From contig CAVXZW010000021.1 of NCBI GenBank assembly GCA_963766445.1, positions 1 through 64,000 on the forward strand: a stretch of DNA of 64,000 nucleotides. Direction: 5' to 3'. Positions 28,363-38,608 of the stretch are shown here, piece after piece. The DNA comes from JAICYJ01 sp963766445 (GTDB lineage: Bacteria > Actinomycetota > Thermoleophilia > Gaiellales > JAICJC01). The notes under the pieces are model-generated. The model was given only the letters and a program-made list of their open reading frames with translations, searched no databases and was not told where the DNA came from. Within the stretch, counting starts at the first letter, position 1. The number at the start of each line of letters is the position of its first letter. The position numbers and the translations under genes were made by a program.

Positions 28363-30605
28363 AGCTGATGGCCGACTGGGAGCCGGTGCTGGCCTACGGC
28401 ACCGCTCCCGAGGGCACGCAGCTGGTGCACCGCGTGCGCACCCCGGCCCGCAGCGCCACGATGGCGGAGATACCGGCGGACGTGGAGCCCGGCCTCGCGT
28501 CCGCGCTCGCGGCGGTCGGCATCGAGCGGCTGTACCGCCACCAGGCGGCGATGTGGCGAGCAGCTGGTGAGGGCGACGCCATGGTGGTGACCGGCACCGC
28601 CAGCGGCAAGTCGCTGGCCTTCAACCTGCCGGTGCTGAACGCCATCGCGCGCGATCCATCGGCCCGGGCGCTCTACCTGTATCCGACCAAGGCGCTCGCG
28701 CAAGACCAGGCTCGCGCCCTCGCCCAGCTGCACGCACCCGGCGCGCGGCCGGCCATCTACGACGGAGACACCCCTACCGGCGAGCGGCGGCAGGCGCGGC
28801 GGTGGGCGAACCTGATCCTGACCAACCCGGACATGCTGCACGTCGGCATCCTGCCCGGCCACTCGAGCTGGGCGGACGCCATCGCCAACCTGCGCTACGT
28901 GGTGGTGGACGAGGCGCACGCCTACCGGGGCGTGTTTGGCTCGCACGTAGCGAACGTGCTGGCGCGCCTGCGGCGGATCGCCGCCGCCTACGACTCGGAG
29001 CCGCGGTTCCTGCTGGCATCGGCCACCATCGCCAACCCGGGTGAGGCGGGTGCGGTGCTGGCCGGCCGCGAGCTGGCCGTGATCGACCAGGACGGGTCGC
29101 CCACCCCCGAGCGCGACGTGTGCGTCTGGAACCCGCCGCTGCTGGACGCCGAGCTGGGCGTCCGCGCCAGCACGCTGGGCGAGGCGGCGACGCTGATGGT
29201 GGGGCTGGTCGCGCGCGGCCTGCGCACGATCGTGTTCGCGAAGTCGCGCAAGGCCTGTGAGCTGGTGCACCGCTACGCGCGCCAGGGCCTGCTGCTGAAC
29301 GCACCCGAGCTGGCGTCGCGGATCGCGCCCTACCGGGCCGGATACACCCCCGAGCAGCGCCGCGAGATCGAGACCGGGCTGACCGAGGGCCGGCTGCTGG
29401 GCGTGGTCGCCACCAGCGCGCTCGAGCTGGGCGTGGACATCGGCCTGCTGGACTGCGCCATCAGCGTCGGCTTTCCCGGGGGGATGGCGTCGCTGCGGCA
29501 GCAGTGGGGCCGCGCGGGGCGGCGCGGCCTGGGGCTGGGGATGCTGGTGGCCGGCGAGGACCAGCTCGATCAGTACCTGGCGAACCACCCCGACGAGCTG
29601 CTGGCGCGGCCGGCCGAGGCGGCCGTCAGCAACCCCGGCAACCCGGCGGTGCTGGCCGGGCACCTGCGCTGCGCGGCAGCCGAGCTACCGCTGACGGCCG
29701 CGGACCGCGCCCACTTCGGCGACGCCGGGCTGGCGCTGGCCGAGTCCATGCCCGATCTCGTGCGCACACCGGCAGGGCTTGCATATCGCGGCACCGACCA
29801 CCCCGCCGCGCGCATGTCCCTGCGCTCGTCCTCGCCGGACTCGGTGGCGGTGGTGGAGCGCGAGACCGGCACCCTGCTGGGAACCGTGGACGGCGCCCGG
29901 GCAGACTCGACCGTCCACGAGGGCGCCGTGTACCTGCACCTGGGCGAGCAGTACCTGGTCGGCTCGCTCGACCACACCGCCCACGTGGCCCTGGTGACCG
30001 CGTTCGACGCCGACTACTACACGCAGGTGAAGCGGCTGTCCTCGACCAGGGTCGTCCGCGAGCTGGAGACCCGCACGCTGCCTGCGGCCCAGCTCTGGTT
30101 CGGCGAGATCGAGGCCACCGAGCAGGTGGTCGCCTACCAGCGCAAGCGGCTGGCCGACCACCACCCGATCGATCTGGTGGCGCTGGACATGCCGGCCCGC
30201 AGCTTCGCCACGGAGGCGGTCTGGTTCGTGCCCGCCGATCCGCCTCGCGACCTGACGCTGCTGGGCTCCCTGCATGCCGCCGAGCACGCCATGATCGGGC
30301 TGCTGCCGCTGCTTGCGATGGCGGACCGCGGCGACATCGGCGGCCTCTCGATCGACCTGCACCCGCAGACCGGCGCTCCCACCGTGTTCGTCTACGACGG
30401 CCACCCGGGCGGCGCCGGCATCGCCAGGCGCGGGTACGAGCTGTTCGAGTCGTGGGTGTCGCGCACGGCCGCCCTGCTCGAGGAGTGTCCGTGCGAAAAG
30501 GGCTGCCCGTCATGCGTGCAGTCGCCCAAGTGCGGCAACCTGAACGAGCCGCTGGACAAGGCCGGGGCGCGGGCGCTGCTTCGCTCGATCGCCGTGCTAC
30601 AGTAG
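28359..30605 (+). CDS. DEAD/DEAH-box helicase with DUF1998 Zn domain (MrfA/YprA-like)
   Basis: A 748-residue superfamily 2 helicase. Motif I is VTGTASGKSLAFN, motif II is VVDEAHAY, motif III is LASATI, and motif VI is QQWGRAGRRG. The C-terminal domain ends with EECPCEKGCPSCVQSPKCG, the four-Cys zinc site of the MrfA/Hrq1 group implicated in DNA-crosslink repair. No MrfB-type nuclease is adjacent. GTG 28359 overlaps the pheA stop, so it may share the pheA transcript and thus the Phe attenuator. The cobalamin riboswitch begins right after its stop. Confidence 0.88.
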   Translation: MKLMADWEPVLAYGTAPEGTQLVHRVRTPARSATMAEIPADVEPGLASALAAVGIERLYRHQAAMWRAAGEGDAMVVTGTASGKSLAFNLPVLNAIARDPSARALYLYPTKALAQDQARALAQLHAPGARPAIYDGDTPTGERRQARRWANLILTNPDMLHVGILPGHSSWADAIANLRYVVVDEAHAYRGVFGSHVANVLARLRRIAAAYDSEPRFLLASATIANPGEAGAVLAGRELAVIDQDGSPTPERDVCVWNPPLLDAELGVRASTLGEAATLMVGLVARGLRTIVFAKSRKACELVHRYARQGLLLNAPELASRIAPYRAGYTPEQRREIETGLTEGRLLGVVATSALELGVDIGLLDCAISVGFPGGMASLRQQWGRAGRRGLGLGMLVAGEDQLDQYLANHPDELLARPAEAAVSNPGNPAVLAGHLRCAAAELPLTAADRAHFGDAGLALAESMPDLVRTPAGLAYRGTDHPAARMSLRSSSPDSVAVVERETGTLLGTVDGARADSTVHEGAVYLHLGEQYLVGSLDHTAHVALVTAFDADYYTQVKRLSSTRVVRELETRTLPAAQLWFGEIEATEQVVAYQRKRLADHHPIDLVALDMPARSFATEAVWFVPADPPRDLTLLGSLHAAEHAMIGLLPLLAMADRGDIGGLSIDLHPQTGAPTVFVYDGHPGGAGIARRGYELFESWVSRTAALLEECPCEKGCPSCVQSPKCGNLNEPLDKAGARALLRSIAVLQ

Positions 30606-30790
30606 CGCCCTCGCGAGTGGTCAAGGGAAACCGGTGCAAATCCGGTGCGGTCCCGCCGCTGTGAGGGCGTTCGTCGTGCGTGCCGCGAGGCAGCCACTGG
30701 CCAGATCGGCCGGGAAGGCCAGCACGTCGACCCGGGAAACCCGGGAAGCGCGCCCGAGCCAGAAGACCTGCCGCCCGCGCAAACGCTCAT
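30606..30790 (+). ncRNA. Cobalamin (B12) riboswitch
   Basis: The adenosylcobalamin-class aptamer is recognisable from ordered consensus blocks: AAGGGAAACCGGTGCAAATC (from 30623), the GCGGTCCCGCCGCTGTGA block at 30647-30664, GCCACTGG (30693-30700), GGGAAGGCC (30712-30720) and the B12 box GAGCCAGAAGACCTGCC (30756-30772). No U-tract terminator follows. The first gene's AAGGAGG (30805-30811) lies close to CCTCTCGAGG, which could mask it, so control is probably at translation initiation. It directly precedes the seven-frame uptake operon. Confidence 0.93.
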
Positions 30791-30816
30791 CGAGCCTCTC
30801 GAGGAAGGAGGACGCG

Positions 30817-31509
30817 TTGGCAATCCACCGCCTTCGTCTGATCATCGCCACCCTGGCTGCGCTGCTGGTGCCCGCAACCCTGGCCGGCCCCGCCCTGGCC
30901 GCGCACGTCCGCGTGGAGGGCAAGTCGCGGTCGATCTTCCAGGGCAACGCCAGGCCGTTCGTCGGCACGTTGCGGGGCCACACCACCACGAAGAAGACGG
31001 CGCTGGGCTCACTCGTGACGGCCTCGCGCAAGCAGCCGTTCGCGCTGGGCCTGACTTGGAGCGACTGCTGCGGCGGCGCCTGGAACGGCTTCTTCGTGTC
31101 ATCGATCGCCCACGTCACACCCCCCAGCACCGCCTTCTGGGCGTTCAAGCTGAACCAGAAGCTGGCCAGCCACGGCCTGGGATCGGTCAGGGTCACGCGC
31201 GACAGCCACGTGCTGGTCTACTACACGACATTCGACCCGGAGACGGGCGGCACCGAGCCCACGCTCGGCATCACCGCCTCGACGCGGAAGCCGCCGGCCA
31301 ACGGCAGGGTCACCTTCAGGGTCCGCTCCTACGACGATGCGGGAACGGCCACGCCCGCCGCCGGCGCACTGGTGCGGGTCAACGGCGTTCCCCACGCGGT
31401 CAGCGCCAGCGGCACCGTGACGCTGCGGTTTGCCCGCGGCACATCCTCGGTGCGGGCTGTCAAGCCAGGTGCCATCCGCTCGCAGAAGCTGTGGGTGCAC
31501 GCCTCATAG
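30817..31509 (+). CDS. Exported DUF4430-like protein with Ig-like C-terminal domain
   Basis: A 230-residue exported protein, first gene after the cobalamin riboswitch. The TTG start at 30817 is fixed by AAGGAGG five bases upstream. A Sec signal peptide (MAIHRLRLIIATLAALLVPA) ends near GPALAA. Residues 45-145 follow the DUF4430 layout, including FWAFKLNQKLASHGLGSVRV and VLVYYTTFDP, which correspond to the YW-x-VNG and W-Y motifs. Residues 150-230 look like a beta-sandwich (GALVRVNGVPHAVSASGTVT). An adjacent Cys pair lies in WSDCCGGAW. It is probably a cobalamin-binding or presenting component, by analogy with the beta domain of intrinsic factor; this function is inferred. Confidence 0.75.
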   Translation: MAIHRLRLIIATLAALLVPATLAGPALAAHVRVEGKSRSIFQGNARPFVGTLRGHTTTKKTALGSLVTASRKQPFALGLTWSDCCGGAWNGFFVSSIAHVTPPSTAFWAFKLNQKLASHGLGSVRVTRDSHVLVYYTTFDPETGGTEPTLGITASTRKPPANGRVTFRVRSYDDAGTATPAAGALVRVNGVPHAVSASGTVTLRFARGTSSVRAVKPGAIRSQKLWVHAS

Positions 31510-32360
31510 CCACGGCCGCGCTGGCGCTGATCGCAGCCGGCTGCGGGCGGGGCGCCGTCAACGTCCCGCCCGGGCCGGCGGCCGTTCAGGTGAGCGTGAC
31601 ACGCGACTACGGCAGCACGCGGCTGGTCTCCGCACGGGCGGCACCGGGACAGTCGGCGCTGAACGCGCTGCGCCGTGTCGCCCACGTCGGCACCAGCTAC
31701 GGCGGCCGGTTCGTCGAATCGGTCGACGGCCTGTCCGGCGACCGCTCGGCCTCCGACGACTGGCTGTACTTCGTGAACGGGATCGCACCCGACGTGGGAG
31801 CGGCGGACATGCGCCTGCACCCCGGCGATCGCGAGTGGTGGGACCGCCGCTACTGGCGCGACCTGGTGCAGACGCCGGTCGCGATCGGAGCCTGGCCGGA
31901 GCCGTTCGTCCACGGGTACGACGGCCATCGGCACCCGGTGTCGGTGGGTGGGCTCGGCTGCGCCTCCCGGATCGCTGGCGCGCTGCGAACGGACGGCGCG
32001 CAGGTCACGTCCGGCACCGCGCCCTACCGCGTCACCGTCGAGACGTTCGCTCAGGCCGGCCAGGAGCTGGCCGACTGGCGAGGGAAGGGCCTGACGGTCT
32101 CCCTCACCGGCGGGCGGGTGATGGTCTACCGCGGCAGCGACGGTCTCCAGCCGCTGCCGGCCGCACACGCGCTGATTGCGGGCTACCAGCCGCCGGGAGC
32201 GCCCGGCGCGGCGGTGGACGTAGTGGTGGCCGGCGACGACCAGCAGAGCGCCTGCGCCGCCGCTGGACAGCTGGCCGACCGCCCACAGCTGGTGCGGGAC
32301 ACCTACGCCGTCGCGCTTGACGCAAACGGCGGGCTGCTGGCCGCGGGAGGCAGGCAATGA
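31491..32360 (+). CDS. DUF4430 domain lipoprotein
   Basis: A predicted lipoprotein of 289 residues. GTG 31491 overlaps the preceding gene by 19 bp and gives a short lipobox signal (ALIAAGC). Residues 30-125 form a DUF4430 domain: GQSALNALRRVAHVGTSYGGRFVESVDGL, then WLYFVNGIAPDVGA and RLHPGDREWWDRRYW. The remaining 160 residues are an unrecognised alpha/beta region with two Cys (GLGCASR, SACAAAG). In animals the DUF4430-type beta domain closes over cobalamin in transcobalamin and intrinsic factor. Here it would be membrane-anchored next to the importer. Confidence 0.8.
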   Translation: MGARLIATAALALIAAGCGRGAVNVPPGPAAVQVSVTRDYGSTRLVSARAAPGQSALNALRRVAHVGTSYGGRFVESVDGLSGDRSASDDWLYFVNGIAPDVGAADMRLHPGDREWWDRRYWRDLVQTPVAIGAWPEPFVHGYDGHRHPVSVGGLGCASRIAGALRTDGAQVTSGTAPYRVTVETFAQAGQELADWRGKGLTVSLTGGRVMVYRGSDGLQPLPAAHALIAGYQPPGAPGAAVDVVVAGDDQQSACAAAGQLADRPQLVRDTYAVALDANGGLLAAGGRQ

Positions 32361-33180
32361 GCCCGCTGCCGGTGGGCCTGCTGTGCGCGGCGCTGCTGGC
32401 CGGATCGGTCGCGCTGTCCAACCCGTTTGCGATCGCCGCCTGTGCCGCGGCGGCGGGCGCGCTCCTGTGGGCGTCGCCACCGCCGCGCGCCATGTACGTC
32501 TGGTTCGCGGCAACGAGCGCGCTGTTGGTGTTCCTGGTCAACCCGTTCGTGTCGGTGCAGGGGCTGACGCCGATCTGGAGCGGGCCCCAGATCCCGCTAC
32601 TCGACACCGAGATCACCCAGGAGGAGCTGGTGTTCGGGGTCGCGGCCGGGCTGCGCCTGATCGGGTCGGCAATGGCCGTCGCAGCGTTCGTGCGGCTGGC
32701 CGACGGCGACCGCGTGCTGGCGGCGCTGGCCCGGGTGGCACCCCGCTCGGCCATGATCGCGGCGCTGGCCTCGCGGTTGCTGCCCACGCTGGAGCAGGAC
32801 GCGACCGGCCTGGCGATGGCGTCGCGGTCGCGTGCGGCGCAGCTGCACCGGCGGCGGCCTGCGGCGGCGCTGGCGGCGCCGCTGGTGGGGCTTTCGCTGG
32901 AGCGCTCGCTGATGCTGGCCGAGGCGATGGAGGCGCGGGGCTACGGAGGCGCCGTCCGCACCCGCACCCCGCAGCCCGGCCTGAACGCCCCCGAGCGCGT
33001 GCTGACCGCGATCGGCATCGTCACCTGCGCCGTGGTCGCCACGGCGATCCCGCTCGACGACTACCGCTACTACGATCTGCTGGGCGATCCGTTCACGACG
33101 GTCGGCCTGGCCACGGCCGCGCTGGTCGGCCTGGCCGGAGCCGCCGGCGCCGCGACGGTGCGCTGGGCGAGGCGGCCGCG

Positions 33181-33184
<4 letters not shown>
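32357..33184 (+). CDS. ecfT: ECF transporter transmembrane (T) component
   Basis: A 275-residue CbiQ/EcfT-family membrane protein that couples ATPases to the substrate-binding S component. Several hydrophobic segments are seen at both ends. The cytoplasmic coupling helices carry the family Ala-Arg-Gly signature in EAMEARGYGG near residue 190 and a related ASRSRAAQL near 155. ATG 32357 overlaps the lipoprotein stop. Confidence 0.85.
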
Positions 33185-34052
<868 letters not shown>

Positions 34053-34056
<4 letters not shown>

Positions 34057-34769
34057 CCAAGCGCTACGGCGAGATAGCGGCGCTGCGCGGAGCCACCACC
34101 GCGCTGCGGGCGGGCACCGTGACCGCGCTGGTGGGCCCCAACGGCGCCGGCAAGTCGACGCTGGCGCGGATCGCGACGGGTCTGGAGCCACCCGACGGCG
34201 GCCGGGTCGAGGGCGACGGCGTGCGCGGCTACGTCAGCCAGAACCCGGCACACCACGCCGTGCGGGAGCGGGTCGACGACGAGGTCGCCTACGCCCTCGA
34301 GAACCTGGGGGTGGCCGGGCCGGAACGAGCACGGCGGGTGGCGGCCGAGCTGCAGCGGTTCGGCCTCGAGGAGCTGGCCGGACGGCACCCGCGTGACCTG
34401 TCCAGCGGGGAGCGGCAGCGGCTGGCGATCGCATCGGTGACGGTGATGCGGCCGCAGCTGCTCGTCCTGGACGAGCCCACACGCGGCATGGACGGCCTCC
34501 GCAAGCTGGCGCTGGCGGAGCTGGTGGGGCGTCTGGCCGGGGATGGCTGCGGCGTGGTGGTGGTGACGCACGACATCGACTTCGCCGCGGAGGCGGCGGA
34601 GGCGGTCACCACGATGGCCCGCGGCCGGGTGCTGGCCGACGGCTGCTCCGTCGACCTGCTCGCACACGGCGGGTTCTTCGCGTGCCAGGTCGGACTGGCG
34701 CTGGGCTGCGCGACGATCGCCGAGGCCGGGGCGCTGCTGCGCACGGAGACGGAGCGGGCCGGTGTCTAG
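34053..34769 (+). CDS. ECF transporter ATPase, second ABC domain
   Basis: The second ABC ATPase unit, with Walker A GPNGAGKST, signature LSSGERQRL, Walker B LLVLDEP and H-loop VTHDIDFA. If it really starts at GTG 34053 it lacks the first beta strand of an ABC domain. The missing strand (VVGLTSVTKRYG) is present just upstream if a one-base deletion at 34041-34043 is repaired. I therefore regard it as the C-terminal half of a fused protein, but independent translation by GTGA coupling cannot be excluded. Confidence 0.8.
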
Positions 34770-35373
34770 CATCGTGCTGCTGATCGCGCTGGGCTGCGTG
34801 GTGCTGGCCATCTCGGCGGTCGAAACCGGGCCCAATCGCAGCCGCGAGCTGGCGCTGGTGGCCGCGCTGGCGGCCGCGGCCGCCGGCGGGCGGGTGCTGT
34901 TCGCGTTCATCCCCAACGTGCAGCCGGTGACGATGATCGTCGCGGTCACCGGAGCGACGCTGGGCGCCCGCGCCGGCATCGCGACCGGCGGCGCGGCCGC
35001 CCTGGTCTCGAACGCCTTCCTCGGCCAGGGCCCGTGGACACCGTGGCAGATGATCGGCTGGGCGCTGGTCGGCGCCGGGGCGGCGGCGATCGGCCGGCCG
35101 CTGCGAAACCGCTGGGCGCTGGCGGCGTACGGCATCGTCTGCGGGTTCCTGTTCGACTGGCTGATGGACGTGTGGGCCTGGAGCACGCTCGGCCCCAGCG
35201 CCAACCTGCACTCGTTCATGACCCTGGCCGCAACCGGCATCCCCTTCGACGTCGCCCACGCCAGCGGCAACGCCGTGATCGCCGTGATCGCGGGCCCGAC
35301 CCTGTTCCGCATGCTCGACCGCTACGCGCGGCGCCTGCATGCAACCTTCGCACCCCTGGAGACACCAACATGA
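34762..35373 (+). CDS. ECF transporter substrate-binding (S) component, probable cobalamin
   Basis: A 203-residue integral membrane protein with about six helices, starting at GTG 34762, which overlaps the ATPase stop. The GLY/ALA-rich helices and the loop NAFLGQGPWTPWQMIGW are typical of ECF S components. The substrate is inferred as cobalamin or a corrinoid from the riboswitch and the DUF4430 neighbours. Confidence 0.78.
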   Translation: MSSIVLLIALGCVVLAISAVETGPNRSRELALVAALAAAAAGGRVLFAFIPNVQPVTMIVAVTGATLGARAGIATGGAAALVSNAFLGQGPWTPWQMIGWALVGAGAAAIGRPLRNRWALAAYGIVCGFLFDWLMDVWAWSTLGPSANLHSFMTLAATGIPFDVAHASGNAVIAVIAGPTLFRMLDRYARRLHATFAPLETPT

Positions 35374-36252
35374 TCCGACGTACCCTGACCACCATCCTCC
35401 TGTCCGGCCTGCTGATGGCAGTCGCTGGCCGGCCCCGCGACCGCCGCCGGCGGCGGCGACTACCTGGCATCGCGCCAGGGCGTGTCCGGCGGCTTCTCCG
35501 AGCCGGGCGGTAGGGCCGCGGTGTCGCTGACCGAGTGGGCGGTGATGGGCCTGGCCGCCGCCGGCAGGCACCCTGCGACCATGCACCGCCGCGGCGGCCA
35601 CACCGCCGGCCACTTCCTGGCCTCAAAGGCGCACGGCTGGAAGGATGCCTTCACGCTCGAGCGCGGCATCCTGGCCGCGGTCGCGCTGAACAGGAACCCG
35701 GCCAACTTCGCCGGCCGCAACCTCGTGCACGCGCTTCGGTCCAAGATCGGCCGCAACGGCCGCATCGGCGGCTTCCTGAGCTCGACCTACTGGGGCGTGA
35801 TGGCGCTGAAGGTGGCCGGGTCGCCGGTGCCGCGCAAGTCCGTGGACTACATCAAGGCCCACCAGAACAGCTCGGGCGGGTTCGGCTACGCCGCCGGCAC
35901 CGGCTCGGATTCCAATGACACGGCCGCGGCGTTGATGGCGCTGCGAGCAGCCGGGACGCCCTGCGGCTGGCGGGTGATGGACCGCGGCTACGCCTACATG
36001 CACTCGCTGCAGCGCTCCGACCACGGGTACGCGCTCACGTCCTCTGCCGGATCCGACAGCCAGTCCACCGGCTGGGCGGTCGCGGCCCGCATCAAGTGCC
36101 ACATGTCGAACACGCGCGCGCTCGGCTACCTGGCCGCCCGCAAGCACTCGAACGGGATGTACTCCTACCGCAAGGGCGTCGTGCAGACCCCGGCCTGGGT
36201 GACGTCGCAGGTGCTGCCGGCCGTGAACGGAAAGGCCTACCCGATCCGGTAG
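35370..36252 (+). CDS. Exported alpha/alpha-toroid (terpenoid-cyclase-like repeat) protein, one frame break
   Basis: An exported protein of about 293 residues, last in the riboswitch operon. ATG 35370 overlaps the S-component stop. The signal peptide MIRRTLTTILLSGLLMAV is followed by a one-base break near 35424, after which LAGPATAAGGGDYLASRQG continues. The mature part shows alpha-hairpin repeats of the toroid type: GGFGYAAGTGSDSNDTAAAL, HGYALTSSAGSDSQSTGWAV, and VVQTPAWVTSQVLPAV. The same fold forms the large domain of intrinsic factor and transcobalamin, whose other domain is DUF4430-like. A partner role in binding extracellular cobalamin is inferred. Confidence 0.78.
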
Positions 36253-36477
36253 CGCCGGCGTTCACTTCCCGTGCAGCGTCCGCAGGAGCGCGCTGCGTTC
36301 GCACGGTTGCCGCGTCCACCGCAGGACGGCCGCGAACTGGTCGCGTTCGCATTCGGCTGGGGGGTTGGTCGATCGCGCTTTCGCGCTGGCTCACGGCCTG
36401 CCTGGTGCTGGCTGAGGCGGCGGCGGTCTCGGCGCCCACCTGGACGGATGCCGGCTGAAGCTCACCGCCCGACCAGG
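36253..36477. other. Intergenic region between convergent genes
   Basis: About 225 bp between the end of the B12 operon and the end of the first CAX gene. I see no convincing gene, U-tract terminator or RNA motif. A short GCGC-TTTC-GCGC inverted repeat near 36375-36395 is the only local structure. Confidence 0.4.
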
Positions 36478-37522
36478 TCACAGCAGCCAGAACGCCACCG
36501 CCACGATGAAGTAGGTGACCAGCAGCTGCAGCCCCTCCAGCCAGTTGGTCTCGCCCGACCGCGCCACCATCGTCGATCCGATCGCCGCTGCACCCGAGCG
36601 CGGCCAGCTGCAGCGGGTCGAACACCAGCGACAGCTCCTTGCCGATCAGCATGCTGGCGAACACGGCCACCGCGCTGGCCAGCAGCGAGATCTGAATGCC
36701 CGACCCGAAGGTGATCCCCATCGCGAAGTCCATGCGGTTGTTGATCGCCAGCTTGACGGCCGAGAAGTGCTCGGCCACGTTGCCCACGAACGGCACCACG
36801 ATCAGCCCGATGAACTCGCGAGGCACCCCCCAGGCCTTGATCGTGGGCTCGATCGAGTGCACCAGCACCTCCGAGACGACGCCGGTGGCCACCGCCGTCG
36901 CCACCAGCATGGTCACCGCCTGGGTGCGCGTCCAGGCCAGCTCGCCCGGCTCGTCGTGGAACTGCAGGCCGGGCGTGGTGAAGGAGAAGTAGACGTAGGC
37001 GACGTAGCAGAGCAGCAGCGCGGCGGCGGTGAAGCGCGACAGGGTCAGCTCGGCCTGCATGTCGTGGTCGACGGCGTGGAACAGGGTGGGCAGGCCCAGC
37101 CCGACCACCCCCAGGATCAGCATCGAGGCGTTCGTGCCGGCCATCCGCTCGTTGAACCGCTGGATGCCGTGCCGCCAGCCGCCCAGCAGCAGGGCCAGCC
37201 CCAGGATCAGGAGCACATTCCCGATCACCGAGCCGATGATCGATGCCCGCGCGATGTCGGCCAGCCCCGCGTTGATCGCCAGCACCAGGATCACCAGCTC
37301 GGGCAGGTTGCCGAAGCTGGCGTTGAGCAGGGCCGAGACGCGCGGCCCGGCGGAGCCGCCGGCCTGCTCGGTGGCCTCGCCCAGCGCCCACGCCAGGCCG
37401 GCCACGCCCACGCCGGCCACGACGAACACCAGCTGGCCCTCCACGCCCGCCACCTGCATCCCCAGCGCCAGCGCGGCGACGCCGAAGATGGCGGCGAACG
37501 CCATCTGCCGCGACCGCGTCAC
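36478..37522 (-). CDS. CaCA/CAX family cation/H+ antiporter (copy 1), one frame break
   Basis: A membrane antiporter of the Ca2+/H+ exchanger family, about 347 residues. The two alpha-repeats are visible: NASFGNLPELVILVLAI in the first half and PFVGNVAEHFSAVKLAINN in the second, carrying the ion-binding Asn/Glu residues. The frame breaks near 36595; the repaired tail reads AAAIGSTMVARSGETNWLEG and stops at 36478. GTG 37522 overlaps the stop of copy 2. The protein exports Ca2+ or another divalent cation from the cytoplasm. Confidence 0.82.
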
Positions 37523-38577
37523 AGGTACCACACCGCGGTTGCGATGATCCCGTAGACCGCCATCAGCTGCGCCCCCTCAAGCCAGTTCGACTCGCCGTCC
37601 GACGCGATCAGCGCGGTGATGAAGACGGCGGCCGCCAGCGACACCACCTGGATCACCGGGAACAGCAGGTCGAAGTGGTGCGGTGTCAGCAGCGAGATGA
37701 ACACCAGGGCGGGCGCCACCCCCAGCGCGATCTGCAGCGACGAGCCCAGCGACACCAGCATCGAGAAGTCCATGTCGTTCTGGTAGGCGATCTTGATGCC
37801 GACGATGTTCTCGGCGATGTTGCCGACCAGGGGCACGATGATCAGGCCCAGGAACACCGCGGAGATGCCGACATCGGAGATCACGGCGTCGAGCGTACCC
37901 ACGAACACGTCCGAGATCACGGCCACGGCCCCCGTCGAGAGCAGCAGCAGCAGCATCGCCAGCCGGCCCGGCCAGTGCGGGCCGGTCGGTTCGTGGCCGG
38001 AGACGTGGGCCACCTCCGGCGTGCGGAAGTAGAACACCAGCATCAGCACGTACAGCGTGAGCAGGATGCCCGCGGTGACGTCGGAGACGGCCTGCACGTC
38101 GGGGTGGTCGGCCACGTGGCCGAACAGGGTGGGGATGCCGAGGCCGATCACCGCCAGCGCCAGCATCGAAGCATTCATGCCGGCCACGCGCTGGTTGAAC
38201 GACTGCAGGCCGTTCCTGAGGCCCCCGATGAAGAACGACGCCCCCAGCACCAGCAGCGTGTTGCCCAGGATCGATCCCGTGATCGACGCGGTGGCCACCT
38301 CCAGCTGGCCTGCGCGGATGGCGAAGATGGTGATGATCAGCTCCGCGGCGTTGCCGAAGGTGGCATTCAGCACGCCACCGATCTTGGGGCCAGCGCTGGC
38401 TCCCAGCTGCTCGGTGGCAACGCCCACGATCCAGGCCAGCGCCACCAGCGCGCCCGCCGAGACGATGAACACGACGGTGTTGGCCGCGGACGCCAGCGCC
38501 AGCGCGCCGGCCGCGGCTGCGATGATCACGGCCAGGGCCACGGAGATGGTCTCGAACCGGTTGAGGCCGCGGGTCAC
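37519..38577 (-). CDS. CaCA/CAX family cation/H+ antiporter (copy 2)
   Basis: An intact 352-residue CAX antiporter with eleven or so helices. The alpha-repeats are NATFGNAAELIITIFAI and PLVGNIAENIVGIKIAYQN, and the C-terminus has ASDGESNWLEGAQLMAVYG. It is first in a tandem with its paralogue, overlapping by 4 bp. The two share the same layout but differ throughout, indicating an old duplication and possibly a heteromer or different ion preferences. Confidence 0.88.
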   Translation of the reverse strand: MTRGLNRFETISVALAVIIAAAAGALALASAANTVVFIVSAGALVALAWIVGVATEQLGASAGPKIGGVLNATFGNAAELIITIFAIRAGQLEVATASITGSILGNTLLVLGASFFIGGLRNGLQSFNQRVAGMNASMLALAVIGLGIPTLFGHVADHPDVQAVSDVTAGILLTLYVLMLVFYFRTPEVAHVSGHEPTGPHWPGRLAMLLLLLSTGAVAVISDVFVGTLDAVISDVGISAVFLGLIIVPLVGNIAENIVGIKIAYQNDMDFSMLVSLGSSLQIALGVAPALVFISLLTPHHFDLLFPVIQVVSLAAAVFITALIASDGESNWLEGAQLMAVYGIIATAVWYL

Positions 38578-38608
38578 CGCGCGATCGTATCCAAGTGCCC
38601 GGTGGCGA

